From Letharia columbiana (lineage: Eukaryota; Ascomycota; Lecanoromycetes; Lecanorales; Parmeliaceae): 64,000 bases of DNA. Positions 21,443-32,652 of this stretch are shown here, piece after piece. The position numbers and the translations under genes are program-made. Under the pieces are notes generated by a model. That model was not told where the DNA came from and searched no databases. It worked only from the letters and a program-made list of their open reading frames with translations. Within the stretch, counting starts at the first letter, position 1. Every line of letters starts with the position of its first letter. The DNA is taken from the NCBI RefSeq assembly GCF_014066305.1, contig NW_023501050.1, positions 682,001 through 746,000 of the forward strand, written 5' to 3'.

Positions 21443-22225
21443 TCATTGGATCGGGCTAATTACCGAATCATACCCCGAAACTATGAATCCTTACCGAATC
21501 ATACCCCTAATTACTGAATCATACCCCTACACCAAAATTTGGGGTATGATTCGGTAAGGATTAATTGCTTGGGGTATGATTCGGTAATTTACCAAACTTG
21601 CTGTGTAGACTATTGGGAGTGAAGACTATGTGTGAGAGTCACAGACTGGGTGTAGACAGGCTGGGGGGCCAAATTTAGCCCACTGTTAGCAGCAGCCCTC
21701 ACGGGGGCCCTGCGACGGTCCTACGGGGGCCCTATTTAGGTCTAAATAGGGGTGTCTGGCTGTCAAGCGCAAAAAAAGCCTGGTCCCGGGGGTGTCTGCG
21801 CTTGACAGCCAGACCCCTATTTAAACCTAAATAGGGCCCCCGTAGGGCCGCCAAAAGGGGCCCCCACTTGCGCTTGACAGCCAGACACCCCTATTTAGAC
21901 CTGAATAGGGCCCCCGTTAGGGCCCCCCACCTCGCCCGTGGGAGCTGCTGCTAACACCCACTCGGCTTTCGTCTGATATTTAAGCTGGTAGGTCACCCAT
22001 TAAATACGGTCGGAGATATTTCCTCTTTTCTATGGTCGGATGGCCCAGGTCGCGAATTTTCTCCTTTGCGATTTTTGTCATGAATGGCAAATTACCGAAT
22101 CATACCCCAAGTAATGGCAAATTACTGAATCATACCCCTAGGGGTATGATTCAGTAATTAGGGGTATGATTCGGTAAGGATTCATAGTTTCGGGGTATGA
22201 ATTAGTAATTAGCCCTCATTGGATC
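21443..22225. mobile_element. complete non-autonomous TIR element with 10-bp target duplication
   Basis: The element occupies 21453-22215 (763 bp) between direct repeats TCATTGGATC (21443-21452 and 22216-22225). Its termini are about 75-bp inverted repeats beginning GGGCTAATTACYRAATCATA and built from copies of GGGGTATGATTCGGTAA in both orientations; an internal cluster of the same iterons lies at 22084-22180. The centre (21.66-21.97 kb) is GC-rich and folds on itself several times: CTGGCTGTCAAGCGC and its complement recur. No open frame. A 10-bp duplication with long TIRs resembles Mutator-like elements; the autonomous partner is not in the window. Confidence 0.85.
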
Positions 22226-22586
22226 GGTTGTTAGCGGAGGAGCAGTAAACATTATGGCGGGAACCCTCACTCTCTGCGTCCATGAGACGGTCATCAAGGT
22301 AGATAAAAAATTATGAATGGATAGACTTCTGAGCGCTTTTTTTCTTTTGCTGTTCTTTTGGTAATGCCGAGTCTGACTCCATAAGAGGTAGATGACTGCC
22401 GTAATTGACATCTAGACATTATCTCGCCCATGTGAAAATGCTAACCCCCAATTTCGATGCTGTCTTTCTTTCCCACGGACTTTGTACCTATCATTTTCTG
22501 GAGCATCTCCGTGACAGGAATAGCATCGCCCAGGTCATGGATGAATCTGACTATAATATCAACGCGCTCTGCGACCCCTGGTTGAT
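22226..22586. other. 3' flank of the HisD-family pseudogene
   Basis: About 360 bases with no recognised feature. Confidence 0.4.
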
Positions 22587-23957
22587 CTATTCGAAGTCAT
22601 CTCGAAGATACTTGTGCGCTCTCAGATCTCCACTCCCTGCATGACCCTCGAAATTTTCGGCTCGAGCTGATCGTCCGCACAACCTACCTAACTCACCGCT
22701 GGCGCTCTCCGAAGTGACTTCTTGGTAAGTCACGGTTCGAAGATACTTACCGACCCATAATCCACCCGTATATCTCGCTGCTTTTCGAGTGGGCAGGACG
22801 TGATTTGTGCCGATCACCTAGCAATGTAAGCCTATTCACGACAAGCAAGCAGAAGATTGCCTTGTCACCGTACGAGACGCAAGTCTTTTCACCGAGGAAT
22901 AGGGCGCCGGAATTCTGCATCTTCTCCAACGCCTCTCTTGGATGCCGAGTAAGAACCTGGACATGCTCGCTAGCGTACTCATTGGCAAGCTTGAACGCCT
23001 CCTCCAATGTAGGCACAGCGATAGCCTCGCCAAAAGTCTTCCATGACGTGCCGGCCAAAGTGGCGGTCGGTAGCATTTCGAGCATCTTGTCAACCATCTT
23101 GATCGACTCGGTGCCAACCTTTTCTGACGTCGTAATAAGCACTGCAGGAGTGTCGGGTCCGCGCTCAGCCTGAGAGAGCAAGGCCCCGACTAGAACTTCG
23201 GTTTGTCCAGCAAAAATATCGATACCAACTTCACCAAACATCTGGCGCTTTACTTCTGCTACAAAGGCATTACCGGGACCGGCGATGAAGTAAACCTTTG
23301 GCATCGTCTCCGTACCGCACGCCATGGCAGCAACAGCCTGGACGCCTCCAAGGACCCAGATCTCATCGGCTCCGGCATAGTACATAGCAGCCACTGTTGC
23401 ATTGGGAATCTTGCCCAGGATTGGGGGAGTGCATCCCACTACAGTCTGTACATCGGCAACCTTGGCAGTGAGAATCGTCACGTGAGCTGAAGCTAGAAGA
23501 GGTTATTTTCCGCCAGGAATATGACTACTATGGTAAAATTCTGTCTTCGATGCGGATCTTGAGATACTTACCATCCGACAGCACTGATGGGAATTTTCTT
23601 TTGGCTAATATGGACACCGGGACGAATTTCAAGTTCGAAGTCTGTGATAGATTTCCGCTGTGCTTCTGCAAAGGCTCGAACGTTTCTTTGGACGTTTTTG
23701 ATATCGTCGATGGTCTGCTTCGGGCATGCAGCAATTGCCTTATCAATCTCACTTTTCGAGAGCCTGAATGCACGAGGCGACCATTTGTCAAATTTCTCGA
23801 AATACTTTCGAACAGCGATGTCGCCATCCTTTCTTATTGTGTCAATCACATCCCTGACTATGGCAAGCACATCAGGTGTCGACCCAGCTGTACCAGTGAC
23901 TGCGGTCCCCAACGGATGATGGTCCAAACGGGTCTTCAGATACTTCTTGTCCGTCAT
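22587..23957 (-). pseudogene. histidinol-dehydrogenase (HisD)-family pseudogene
   Basis: Exon 1 (23957-23572) starts MTDKKYLKTRLDHH and ends ISAVG at a GTAAGT donor. Exon 2 starts at 23527 and gives IPGGK, then TAA at 23503-23505, then PLLASAHVTILTAKV, ADEIWVLGGVQAVAAMA, FIAGPGNAFVAEVKR, DIFAGQTEVLV and the conserved ASEHVQVLT. After GEKTCVSYGDKA the frame needs an intron to reach IGTNHVLPTRKAARYTGGLW and the final SGELGRLCGRSARAEN, but there is no GT donor at the expected place (near 22860). The order and length fit HisD-type NAD-dependent alcohol dehydrogenases. It is separate from the fungal multifunctional His4; relatives act on histidinol or sulfopropanediol. The conserved residues are otherwise well kept, so the lesions are recent. 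Confidence 0.82.
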
Positions 23958-24736
23958 GTTTAATTATTTTGGGCACAGGCTTGTAGACGTCGAAGATGCA
24001 CGTGCAATGGCTTTATGAGTGCGAAAATTTGCGGCGAAAGCACAGCGCTTGATCAATGGCGCAAGAATAAACAGTTCAACACAATTATGCAAGGTTTCTT
24101 TATCAATAGAGAGCGAAGACAAGAGATGACTTTATGTGATTCATGCTTGCACTGCGACTTATTCCGGAATCCTCGCCGACATCAACACTCACCGCGAGCC
24201 TCACATGATAATACTTCGAGTCCGGCCACAATTAAAGCCGTGACTATACACATTCTCCTAGTCAGACGCTCAACGGCAGGATTCTCTCTCGGGAGGACTG
24301 ATTCCGGAGTTGGAAAGAGGGTGCTAGGGCCAAAACAAGCGGAAATCATTAGCAGTCGCTGTCTTACAAAATGTCAGGATCAGTATGCTGCTTTGACATC
24401 AGTTTGGAAAACCAGTTGAAAAGCAAAGGGAGATAGGTAATGTTGTTCTCCATGGGCTGTTGAAAAAGAGAAGGGAAGATGGTGTAGAGAAAGGTGCTCT
24501 TGCTTTAGAGTTGGGGGGCAGCCACCGCCCAGGAGTCACGAGTCACAAGTCACGACCCTGAGGCTCACGAATTTATCCCTAGCATCCTTGAACATCTCCC
24601 GTTCTCCCAGGGTCACCTGACCAATCACAACGACGCTCAGACAGCTTCAGGCAATCATTGGACTTCGGGCTTCGCTAACCCGCACTGCAACAGCAGCTAG
24701 GAAGAGAATCTCAAGCCATTAAGAGTTCGATATGCG
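23958..24736. other. intergenic upstream of HisD-like gene
   Basis: About 780 bases. One 134-codon plus-strand frame (24015-24419) has no recognisable similarity and low coding character. Nothing else seen. Confidence 0.35.
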
Positions 24737-25179
24737 GGGTACCATAGGCGCCCGATAGTCCTGGACTATTTATCGGACTATTAGTCTGACTGTCTACTGA
24801 CCAATAGTTGCTGTCGATGATTTTATTAATAGTCTAGATTGTCGGTATTTGATAGATTAATCTAGACTATTAGTCTGATAGTTTAATAATCATTTATAAG
24901 CGTGCATTTTTAAGTCTGTGGGCGTATTTTTAGTAGTAATCGAAGATTAGATCTTTCTCCAAGGTGTGGACAGCATGTCATACCGTATGGGTGTGAACTG
25001 GATAATAAGGCTACCGAACTATGTATGTGGAAGGAGGCATGATATGTAGGAGATGCTCCCCGGCCCTAGCCATGGCTGGTGTGTGTAAGGTACGCTCGTA
25101 ACACTCCCCTAAAGCATCCCCATGGCTGTAGACCGGATGCACCCCTTGCCTGCCCTTTCTCCAATCCAGTGCCTACCAA

Positions 25180-25530
25180 AACAAATCATATTTAAACCTG
25201 TCCAGTTTCGGACATCTGTTGATTGCCATGCCTGCATGTCCTTCAGATCCTAATATTATTTGCCGGTGCCGCAGATTTCGTTTTGACCTTTAAGTCTTTT
25301 GCCTTCACACCTACTCATCCTGCCTAGCTACTTATTGCCCTCCTGTCTCCCACCATCGGTATAAAAAATCCAACCGTCCCCCACCTACCTGCCTAGCTCC
25401 TGACTTTCCGCCTTGCCATCAAAACTCCTCCATCCACTTTGTCTCACTCGCCGCGCTTTCATTGTGGTTTGGTAGGTAGGGAAAGAATTGAATGGGGGAA
25501 TTGCTTTGAAGGGGAATTTGGCCTTTTGGG
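25180..25530. other. unmutated DNA inside the hAT boundaries
   Basis: This piece is not RIP-like. It contains GGTATAAAAAATCC (about 25360), which looks like a TATA box, followed by a C/T-rich leader. It resembles a host promoter rather than transposon DNA. It stops at the homopolymer stretch, so any gene it served cannot be seen. Confidence 0.35.
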
Positions 25531-25582
25531 TTTTTTTTTTCCCCCCCCCCCCAAAAACCCCCTAACCAACCCCCCCCCCTTA

Positions 25583-25652
<70 letters not shown>
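25530..25652. other. homopolymer stretch (T, C, then about 70 A)
   Basis: T11, C12-like and C9 runs followed by an A run of more than 70 bases and C6. The open frame across it would be poly-lysine and is not a gene. Sharp change in composition on both sides (ordinary DNA left, RIP-mutated right) suggests an unresolved assembly join. Confidence 0.7.
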
Positions 25653-25654
<2 letters not shown>

Positions 25655-26389
25655 CCCCATTCTTTATTTAATATATATATTTATTATGTATATAATAATA
25701 GCGATTCCGAGCTATCGAAGGCCTCTACTTTTTATTAACCTATTTAATATCGTTGTAGAGTCTATAGCCTTTAGTAGTAAGATTGTTAAGCGTATATAAA
25801 TATCGACTCTTGAAGATTAGTGGTTCTTAAGATTAAGCTAAAGAAACGATCTATTTCTCGGGCCTTGAGACGATTATTTAGTACTTATTAAGGTATCTAT
25901 TAAATCTACGAAAAGACCTAATAATGGAGAAGATACCTTTATATCCTTCGAATTCGAGAATCTTATATCGAATTTACTATAAATACTAGGCTCGGATCTA
26001 GTGTCTCTTAGATATTAAGAGGTATCTAGTAAGAGACGAAGGGCTAAAATCTCTATAATTTATAAAGTATATAACCGTGCGCGGTAATAAATTCGTCTAT
26101 AATCGATACTTAAAGATCTATAATTATAGTAACGGCTTAGAGGCTATCTCTCGATATTTAAAGAAGGATTACTTTATCGATTCTACGGCTAGTATAATAG
26201 CTAAAAAGAGAATATAAGACGAGGTAGATATTAATATAGCTATACTTTTATAGAGGCGAAAGTTAATATATAATTAAAAGAGAAAAGAAGGGCGAAGTTA
26301 ATAGGTATTAATCTAGATAAGAATACTCTAAAGTATCTATATCTTTAATAGACTATAATTTAAGATCTTTCTTTTAAGTAAGTTAGAAA

Positions 26390-26930
26390 TACGAAGTTTT
26401 AAACGTTTCTTAAATACGTTAATCTCGTTATTAATCAAATACTTTCGAAGTTTAATTTCATTATTAAGATATATACGAAAGGTCTCTTCGAGGAGGGAAA
26501 GAAGCGATTACGATATATATTAGTTATAGCCCTTTTAGATATTTATATTATATATAATATATAAATATTATTAAATCGTCTTAAACTATTAGCTATAATA
26601 ACGTATTTTATAAGCGAAAAGTCGAAGCTATATACTATTACTCTCGTCCTTTAAGAGCTATAAAGGGAATATTTAGACTTAAATTAGGCTTATAATTATC
26701 CTTAGTATACTTAACGACTATAGGATTTGTAATAAGTTAAGATACTTTATTATAGATAACGCTTATAATAACGATACTCTTATTATTACTATTACTACTT
26801 CGTTAAGTAAGAAGAAAGTCTTCTATAATACTAAGTAATATCGTCTTCGATATAATAGTTATATAATTAATCTAGCAATTTAAAACTTTCTCTTTAAGAA
26901 AGATAGTTAATGATTATAAGTACTTGGAGA
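26390..26930 (+). pseudogene. relic hAT transposase core
   Basis: Plus-strand reading gives TFLKYVNLVINQILSKFN, later NRLKLLAIITYFISEKSKL, then after a one-base shift NDYRICNKLRYFIIDNAYNND and RYNSYIINLAI. These match the fungal hAT blocks (P-N-R-x-G-L-L-A-V, catalytic Asp in D-N-A-x-N-N-D, and the R-C-x-x-H-x-x-N-L motif, here with Cys and His changed to Tyr). Stops are TAA/TAG where CAA, CAG or TGG are expected, i.e. RIP-type. Sequence to about 27.4 kb probably includes the dimerisation region. Confidence 0.76.
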
Positions 26931-28167
26931 ATAAGATTATATCTTCTTTTAATACTTAGTTAAAGTAGTAGCGTAAATTAAAATCTCTCGATAAGCTATA
27001 TAATATTATTATTTAAATTATAGAAAGTTCTTAGCGAATATAATCCTTTAAAAATCGAATTAAGAGTCTTATATTACGACGTAATAATAAAATATAATAG
27101 AACTCTTAATACTTAATACTTAATTAGGCTATTAAAAGAATTAAGGCTACTATTATAGCTATTATTAATAAGAAGACTAATCTTTAAAAAGAATCTACTA
27201 ACTACTAAAGAGTGGAAAACGCTTATTTATATTCGTGATTTTCTATGTAATTTTTATAACGCTATTAAGGTAACGAAAGGTTATTGAGTTACTCTAAAAG
27301 AAGTTCTTTCTATTATAAACTTTCTAGCTAATATATTTAAGAACGTCGTAGAGTAATTCGCTAACTATAAGTTTATGTATAAATCTCTTTAGATCGGATT
27401 TACTAAGCTATTAAAGTACTAGAATAAGATGAAAAGATTATCGATATATATCGCGCGTTATTCTTAATTCTATAATTAAATAAAGCTATTTTAATAATTA
27501 GAACTCTAAGTAATAATCAAATATAAAGGCTATAATAAAGGAGTTTTAGAAGATTAAATATCGATTCTTTATTAGTCTAATAAGACTTCTTCTAATAAGT
27601 CTAATAAAGAGACTACGAATAAGTACTTATAGTAAAAGAATAGAAATAAGAGATAGGGGATTATAGTCGATAACGAACTCGATCTATATATTCGCGATCT
27701 CTTTATACTCGTCGATAATATAATAATAATACTCGACTAATAGTTGGAACCTTAGTAATGTACTCGATATTCTCTACTATTAAAGATAGCTATTAATATC
27801 TACTTAATTTCTACTATATTCTCGAAGTTGGAATATATATTTTCTAAAGCTAAGTATACGATATTAGATTAAAGAAATATCTTAAGATAGAGACTATTAA
27901 GCTATTAAAGTATTTAAAGTTATAATTTTGATTAGATATCTTTACGAAGGTAGATCTATATGCTATTATTGATGCTTTAAAAGAAGATAATATAATAAAA
28001 GCTTTAAAAGAGTCTTTATATAAGTAGACTAATAGTCCGGGACTAGTCTAAATTATCTAGACTAGTTCAGGCTTTAGACGAATTATAGACTATTTGTATA
28101 GCTTCAATTTAGACTAGTCCGGCCGTCAGGACTAGTAGTCCGGACTATCGGGCGCCTTGGGTACCAT

Positions 28168-28383
28168 GAACCTCCTGGGCAAGGGCCCTCTTTCCTCACA
28201 GATCCAGTGGTCCTTTTACTTCATCAGTCAGCTCCATGGCCTCGTGAATGTCAATCATCAGATACTCCGTCCTCCTACAGGGGATGCAAAGCAGCAAAAC
28301 TCACCTTCAACTCGTCCATCTCGGCATCTCAACTGGTGCTGTTCGCCACGACTGCAAGCGCATGACCCTCACCACGTAACATC
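28168..28383. promoter_or_regulatory. upstream region of the Zn2Cys6 gene, displaced by the hAT element
   Basis: Unique DNA between the hAT target duplication and the start of the regulator gene. The transposon therefore sits about 215 bases upstream of the ATG and separates the gene from its former distal promoter. Confidence 0.5.
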
Positions 28384-29774
28384 ATGTCGCGCTCAGAAAC
28401 GCGCCCCTCCAATGATGACGGCACCTACACGCAGGTACCGACTGCGCTACTGTCCTGTCAATTGTGCCGCCGAAGGAAGGTGCGATGCGATAAGGAACTA
28501 CCCTCATGTTCCCTATGTATCAAGTCATCACAAACCTGTACCTATTCTCCAGGACCATTGAAAGGGCAGATTACCGAATCATACCCCTCACCAAAATTTT
28601 GGGTATGATTCGGTAAGGATTCCACAGTTTGGAGTATCAGTTAGTAATTTGCCCACCATTGAAACCTGGACCCAAGCTTGGCTCCTCACAACGCCCACTG
28701 AAGAGACCTCGCCGCTTCAAGGAAGAGGCCAACGACCAGCTCATTGACGATGATGCCTATCACAATGTTCAACAAGACAATGCCACCGAACACCAGAGGA
28801 ACAGTTCATGGGACCAGGGGCTATTGTCCGGACCATCTGCGCAGTGGCAACCACAACCAGATCTCGAAATGAAAGGATGGATGAAGCAACTCATGCCATC
28901 ACGTCTGACCACAATAATCATCAATCTCCAGGAAGCACATGCTCCACCACTGCTTCCCGCAGTGACTCGACGCCGCTTAACCTCCCGGCACTTTCTTTCC
29001 TTATACAACGTTCTCATGAGGTGCGTTGTTTTAGAGATATTACTTCCTATCCCTGACTTCAGCCTGACCCGTGAGACATGTTTTCATCGTTTGGCCTTTT
29101 TCACGATTCGAATTTGTACTATGAAATGAGCTTCTTTTCCTTGTTTTGTTCGTGTTATGAAAGATTAAGCTGACTGCAAAATACTCTCCAGTCAGCTCAG
29201 CAAACCCTTGCAGACGAGGATGATAGCAAAGAGGTTACTACGCCAGTGTATGGGGACGAGGTCTTTTCCAAGAGTGCCAAAAAGGCAATGTACTCCCAAA
29301 TATGTGATACATTTCAAATTCCGCTGGAGACGGTTACCCATCTGTATGTATCTTCTCGATGAGCGACTCCGTAGCCCGCCGCAAGACGGACCGCATCCAT
29401 GGATGAGGCCAGGTCCCCTTCGTCGAACGCAATCTGCATACACTATACCTCAGGACCTAGTGATTCGGCGGGATTCAGACCCTTACGACCCAAGAGGAGA
29501 CGGCCATGCTCGTCACTCAATGTCGGTAATGAAAGATTCGCCAACACCAGTCCAGCCATTCATCGGGCTATTGCAACAGCAACAGCGTGATCAAGCGGCG
29601 TCTTTCGCTGGTGACACGGCCCTGCAATGGCCGAACAGGTTCGACGATAGCGCCATCGATAGTGGTGCTTTCGTCGGCATATCAGGTGGCCAACTCGACA
29701 ATTTTGACTGTCGATTGGCGGACAACCTGGACTTTTCGTTGGCCAATGTGTTGAACTGGCATTCAGTTGAGTGA
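28384..29774 (+). pseudogene. Zn2Cys6 transcription factor disrupted by a MITE
   Basis: ATG 28384 opens MSRSETRPSNDDGTY, followed by a perfect binuclear zinc cluster at about residues 24-51, CQLCRRRKVRCDKELPSCSLC then TC (C-x2-C-x6-C-x6-C-x2-C-x6-C). At 28564 a 91-bp element begins and introduces a stop. After it coding-like sequence resumes with PGPKLGSSQRPLKRPRR, passes through at least one more frame change (near 28870), then an exon-like piece AMYSQICDTFQIPLETVTHL (29270-29350) and a tail ending NVLNWHSVE-stop at 29774. The element plus its 10-bp duplication is 101 bp, so it also shifts the frame. Only a truncated DNA-binding fragment could be made. The usual fungal_trans middle domain is not evident, so the model after 29060 is uncertain. 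Confidence 0.75.
28554..28664. mobile_element. 91-bp MITE with 10-bp target duplication
   Basis: Element 28564-28654 between direct repeats ACCATTGAAA (28554-28563 and 28655-28664). Ends are GGGCAGATTACCGAATCATA and the complement of ...TTAGTAATTTGCCC. It keeps only the iteron-bearing termini of the 763-bp element, showing that the short termini alone are mobilised. Confidence 0.87.
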
Positions 29775-31995
29775 TCTTAGGTATCTTGCGTCTTGGAATC
29801 TCGAAATCCGCGGTTTTTCCCGAAAGATTGGACTCTAGAGTACCAGAGAACGAGCTTTCCGGGCCCAAGCCCGTTCGCGGCCTTTAGTTCTTCAAGAAAA
29901 GGTCAATAACCGCATCGCGGATCACAATCTCAACACTCGCGGATGAACAGGGGAGTGCTAGAATTGTGCCGGAAATGTTCCGATGGATTACCATGATCGG
30001 ACAGACCCTGGTTTCTAGACTGCCCCAGTCTTCAACTTTGCAGTAACCCTATATTAATGCGCTTGAATGCAGTGTTGATCATAGAGGTTGTTCTGGACCT
30101 GGATTTTACGTCGTAGCTCGAGAGCTACCACAGCTACGCTCAGTTCGACGTTCGACCAATTTGGCAAAACGAGGGGGCTGAGAATCAGGTCTCCTTTCTA
30201 CTCACCGTGACATATGGTGCTCTTTCCTATGGTGTATCTGCCCTTATAGTAGCACAGCTAGAAGGCCATTGTCCGTGCCAAGGTGAAATCCAAGTGGAAG
30301 TATGTACAACGAAAGATCCAGATGGCGAGACGGAGACTCCAAAAACATGACCATGTTGAAGTTCCGAGGAAACAACATTTGTTTGCAAAGTCTGGGCCAA
30401 GTCTCGGAGTTAGTGGCCTAGTAACCCATGGGCAGCACATCTTCTACATCATACCGGGCTCGAGTCAATATATACTGGCGAACCTGCGTTTCCCGGCCGG
30501 GTTCATTCTGAGGCTGGGCTTGCGTCCTGATGTTAACATTCATCATTTTGTCATTGAACTTAGGCATGAGTCTGATGATTGGCTTTAAGTGACGTTAAGT
30601 GACGTTTGAGATTCACAGAAATACCAGTCGCCAGTCGACGCTGTACTCTCTCTGGATCTGGGCCTTCACATGTTGGCTCGACGTATGCAAGGAACGGAAG
30701 TAGTCCGGGGCAGTGGCGATTCCAGCTATCGGATGATGTTCAGAGCTTGTGCGAGTAGTGCAAATGATCTAAATTAAATGACAATCCAGTCCAACACTAT
30801 ATTGACTGTCCAGCAATATGCGTGTTTGCCCAGACAGCGAAAAACCGAACGAAGTCTAGACCTATGTCTCCTTCCCTTGTCCAAGTACCTGCCACCTCGT
30901 ATTTAGGGCTAGACCTTTGAGTTTAGGTTTCGTGACAGTACTCGGGGACACGAGCCAGACAAGAACGCCGCTCAGGCGCCAGCTGCATCATGTTCTCGTC
31001 ATAAGCACCCTACTCTCCACGCATCGAGGATCATCCCACAGCTATACAATCTGAACAGGGTCACCACATGGGTCTACCCTCTTTATCATGCACAATCTTT
31101 CCAACGACATGTCCACAGTGGCGCTACTAGTATGAGTTCGCTAGCCTCAAATACAGTCTAGGGAGCTTGGGATTCCTTTGGGGCGGCCCATCGTAGTGTG
31201 GAAACTCATATAATTCTGCGAAAAGCGGATTCGATTGCTTGAACAGCGTTCAGAAACAATTATGCAGAAACCGGAGTGGATCGCCGAAATAGTTGGGGTG
31301 GTGAAGGATAATATTTGACGCATATAGTTTTATTTGCTGCTCCGCATTTATGTGATAGCATGTTTTGGGGCTGTGTGGGTAGTAGTTTGAGGTGTGCATA
31401 TCTAGCAAAAAGAGTGGACGTCTAGTTTCCATCCATAATCAGTCCGTGGACAATCATTCCTTTTTAAGCAATATCTGACGCCAAACCATGTGCTTTCAAC
31501 AGTCCGTTCGGTACAACTCCACCAGCAGCAATTCGGAACGTTTGATCAAGCATGGAATTTCCTTCCAGGGACAACAGGTCTTTCGCGTGAGGAAATGGGA
31601 GCGTTGTTTGACGATAACGTGGTGACTCACGTGACCGCCGACGGCCACGGTCTGGTCGAAGTTGACGCCATGGCTGAGTTCAAGGGAGCAGGGTTCGCGA
31701 CTGGGGTGGAGCATGCAGGCGGTTACGGCGATGAGAAGGTCGGGACTCATCGGGCCGCAGAGCTGAATAACTCGAATTAGTCTGATCTGTGATCAGATCA
31801 GATATGATGGCGGAGGGTTTCTGGGTTTCAATGCAAACATTTCCTGCGGGTCACTGCTGCCGTTCAAGCTCCCCATGTATTCAATCTATGATGAGGTTTC
31901 GACAATGCTTATGGAAACATGAAAGAAGAGGACCCTTGCACTGGATTAACCTATGGGGAGCATTGACTGGAGTTCTGGCAGATCATCTTCATACT
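29775..31995. other. gene-poor stretch
   Basis: 2.2 kb without a gene I can support. The open frames at 30283-30588 (starts GTG) and 31490-31780 lack similarity; the latter overlaps a minus-strand frame of similar length, as expected for chance frames. A short direct repeat AAGTGACGTT occurs twice at about 30588-30607. Confidence 0.4.
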
Positions 31996-32652
31996 TCACG
32001 ATGAATCATTCTCGCTCATCACGTGAGCATTGCCCCCATCTTCCGACTCGTCCGTCGTCGCAACACCAACTTCGTCTTCTTTGGGCTTCTTACCCTCCCG
32101 CACCTCCTCCAAAGCGGGCACAAGCGCCACACCACTCCCAAAAAGCCTATCCAACCTCGTCGCGCGATCCCAAACCCTCCTTCCCTCCCCGTCCCCCTTC
32201 TTCCTAAAATACATGATCCGATGCTGCGGGATCCACTCCTCGTCAGTCACATCGGCCACTCCCCCTTTCCACGCCGCGACGTCCATTTCCATCATCTCGG
32301 GCGCGTGGCGGTCAATATAGCCGACGACGAAATCGGACTCGTGGAGCGAGGGGTCGTGCCGGATGCGGGAGAGAACGTCTTTGGCGGGTCGCAGCGAGGG
32401 TTTGGAGTTCTGGTTGCGATGTGCGGCTTTGCGAGCCTTCTTCGCTCGTGATCGGGAAGTTGTGGGTTTGCGGGATGGGGATGGTGAAGAGTCGGAGGAG
32501 GGAGAGTCACTGTCGTTGGCGGAGGCGTGTTCGGCCGCAGATGGATGTAGAGGGATCATGTCTTCGCTGGCTTCGAGGGATGAGGGTGGGTGCATGCTGA
32601 ATAAGGAAAAATCTGGATCTTCCAAAGCATGTGAAGTCTTCGTAGGAGCCAT
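31996..32652 (-). CDS. DUF504 / MJ1316-type RNA end-recognition domain protein, 218 aa
   Basis: The open frame extends to 32724 only through a TTG; the first ATG, 32652, gives MAPTKTSHALEDPDFSLF. The N-terminal third is Ser/Pro-rich with a basic patch (SRSRAKKARKAAHRN, residues about 66-80). The central part, RPAKDVLSRIRHDPSL ... DFVVGYIDRHAPEMMEMDVA ... EEWIPQHRIMYFRKKG, is the compact DUF504/PF04457 domain proposed to recognise RNA cyclic ends; a variable acidic tail follows. Fungal copies are usually stand-alone like this. It is divergently arranged with the RBM5-like gene, 577 bases apart. No lesion, no intron. Function in fungi is not established. Confidence 0.8.
   Translation of the reverse strand: MAPTKTSHALEDPDFSLFSMHPPSSLEASEDMIPLHPSAAEHASANDSDSPSSDSSPSPSRKPTTSRSRAKKARKAAHRNQNSKPSLRPAKDVLSRIRHDPSLHESDFVVGYIDRHAPEMMEMDVAAWKGGVADVTDEEWIPQHRIMYFRKKGDGEGRRVWDRATRLDRLFGSGVALVPALEEVREGKKPKEDEVGVATTDESEDGGNAHVMSENDSS

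Larger units (their letters stand above)
24737..28167 (+). mobile_element. hAT transposon, RIP-degraded, with TIRs and target duplication
   Basis: Inverted ends AGGCGCCCGATAGTCC (from 24746) and its complement (ending 28157) are flanked by the direct repeat GGGTACCAT (24737-24745 and 28159-28167; 8-9 bp depending on one base at the right end). Sub-terminal ACTAGTC/AGACTA motifs recur at both ends. From about 25.65 to 28.02 kb the interior is RIP-mutated and encodes a transposase relic. The piece 24.9-25.5 kb has ordinary composition and is separated from the rest by a homopolymer stretch, so the left half may be misjoined or may contain host DNA. Confidence 0.75.

Noticed and set aside
24015..24419. 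134-codon plus-strand frame upstream of the HisD-like gene
   Set aside because: No similarity and it would sit on the promoter of the minus-strand gene; treated as chance.
25439..25738. Open frame through the homopolymer stretch (poly-Lys)
   Set aside because: It is a translation of an A run; no coding character and probably an assembly problem.
30283..30588. 101-codon plus-strand frame in the gene-poor stretch
   Set aside because: Begins with GTG, no ATG near its start, no domain, and not supported by composition.
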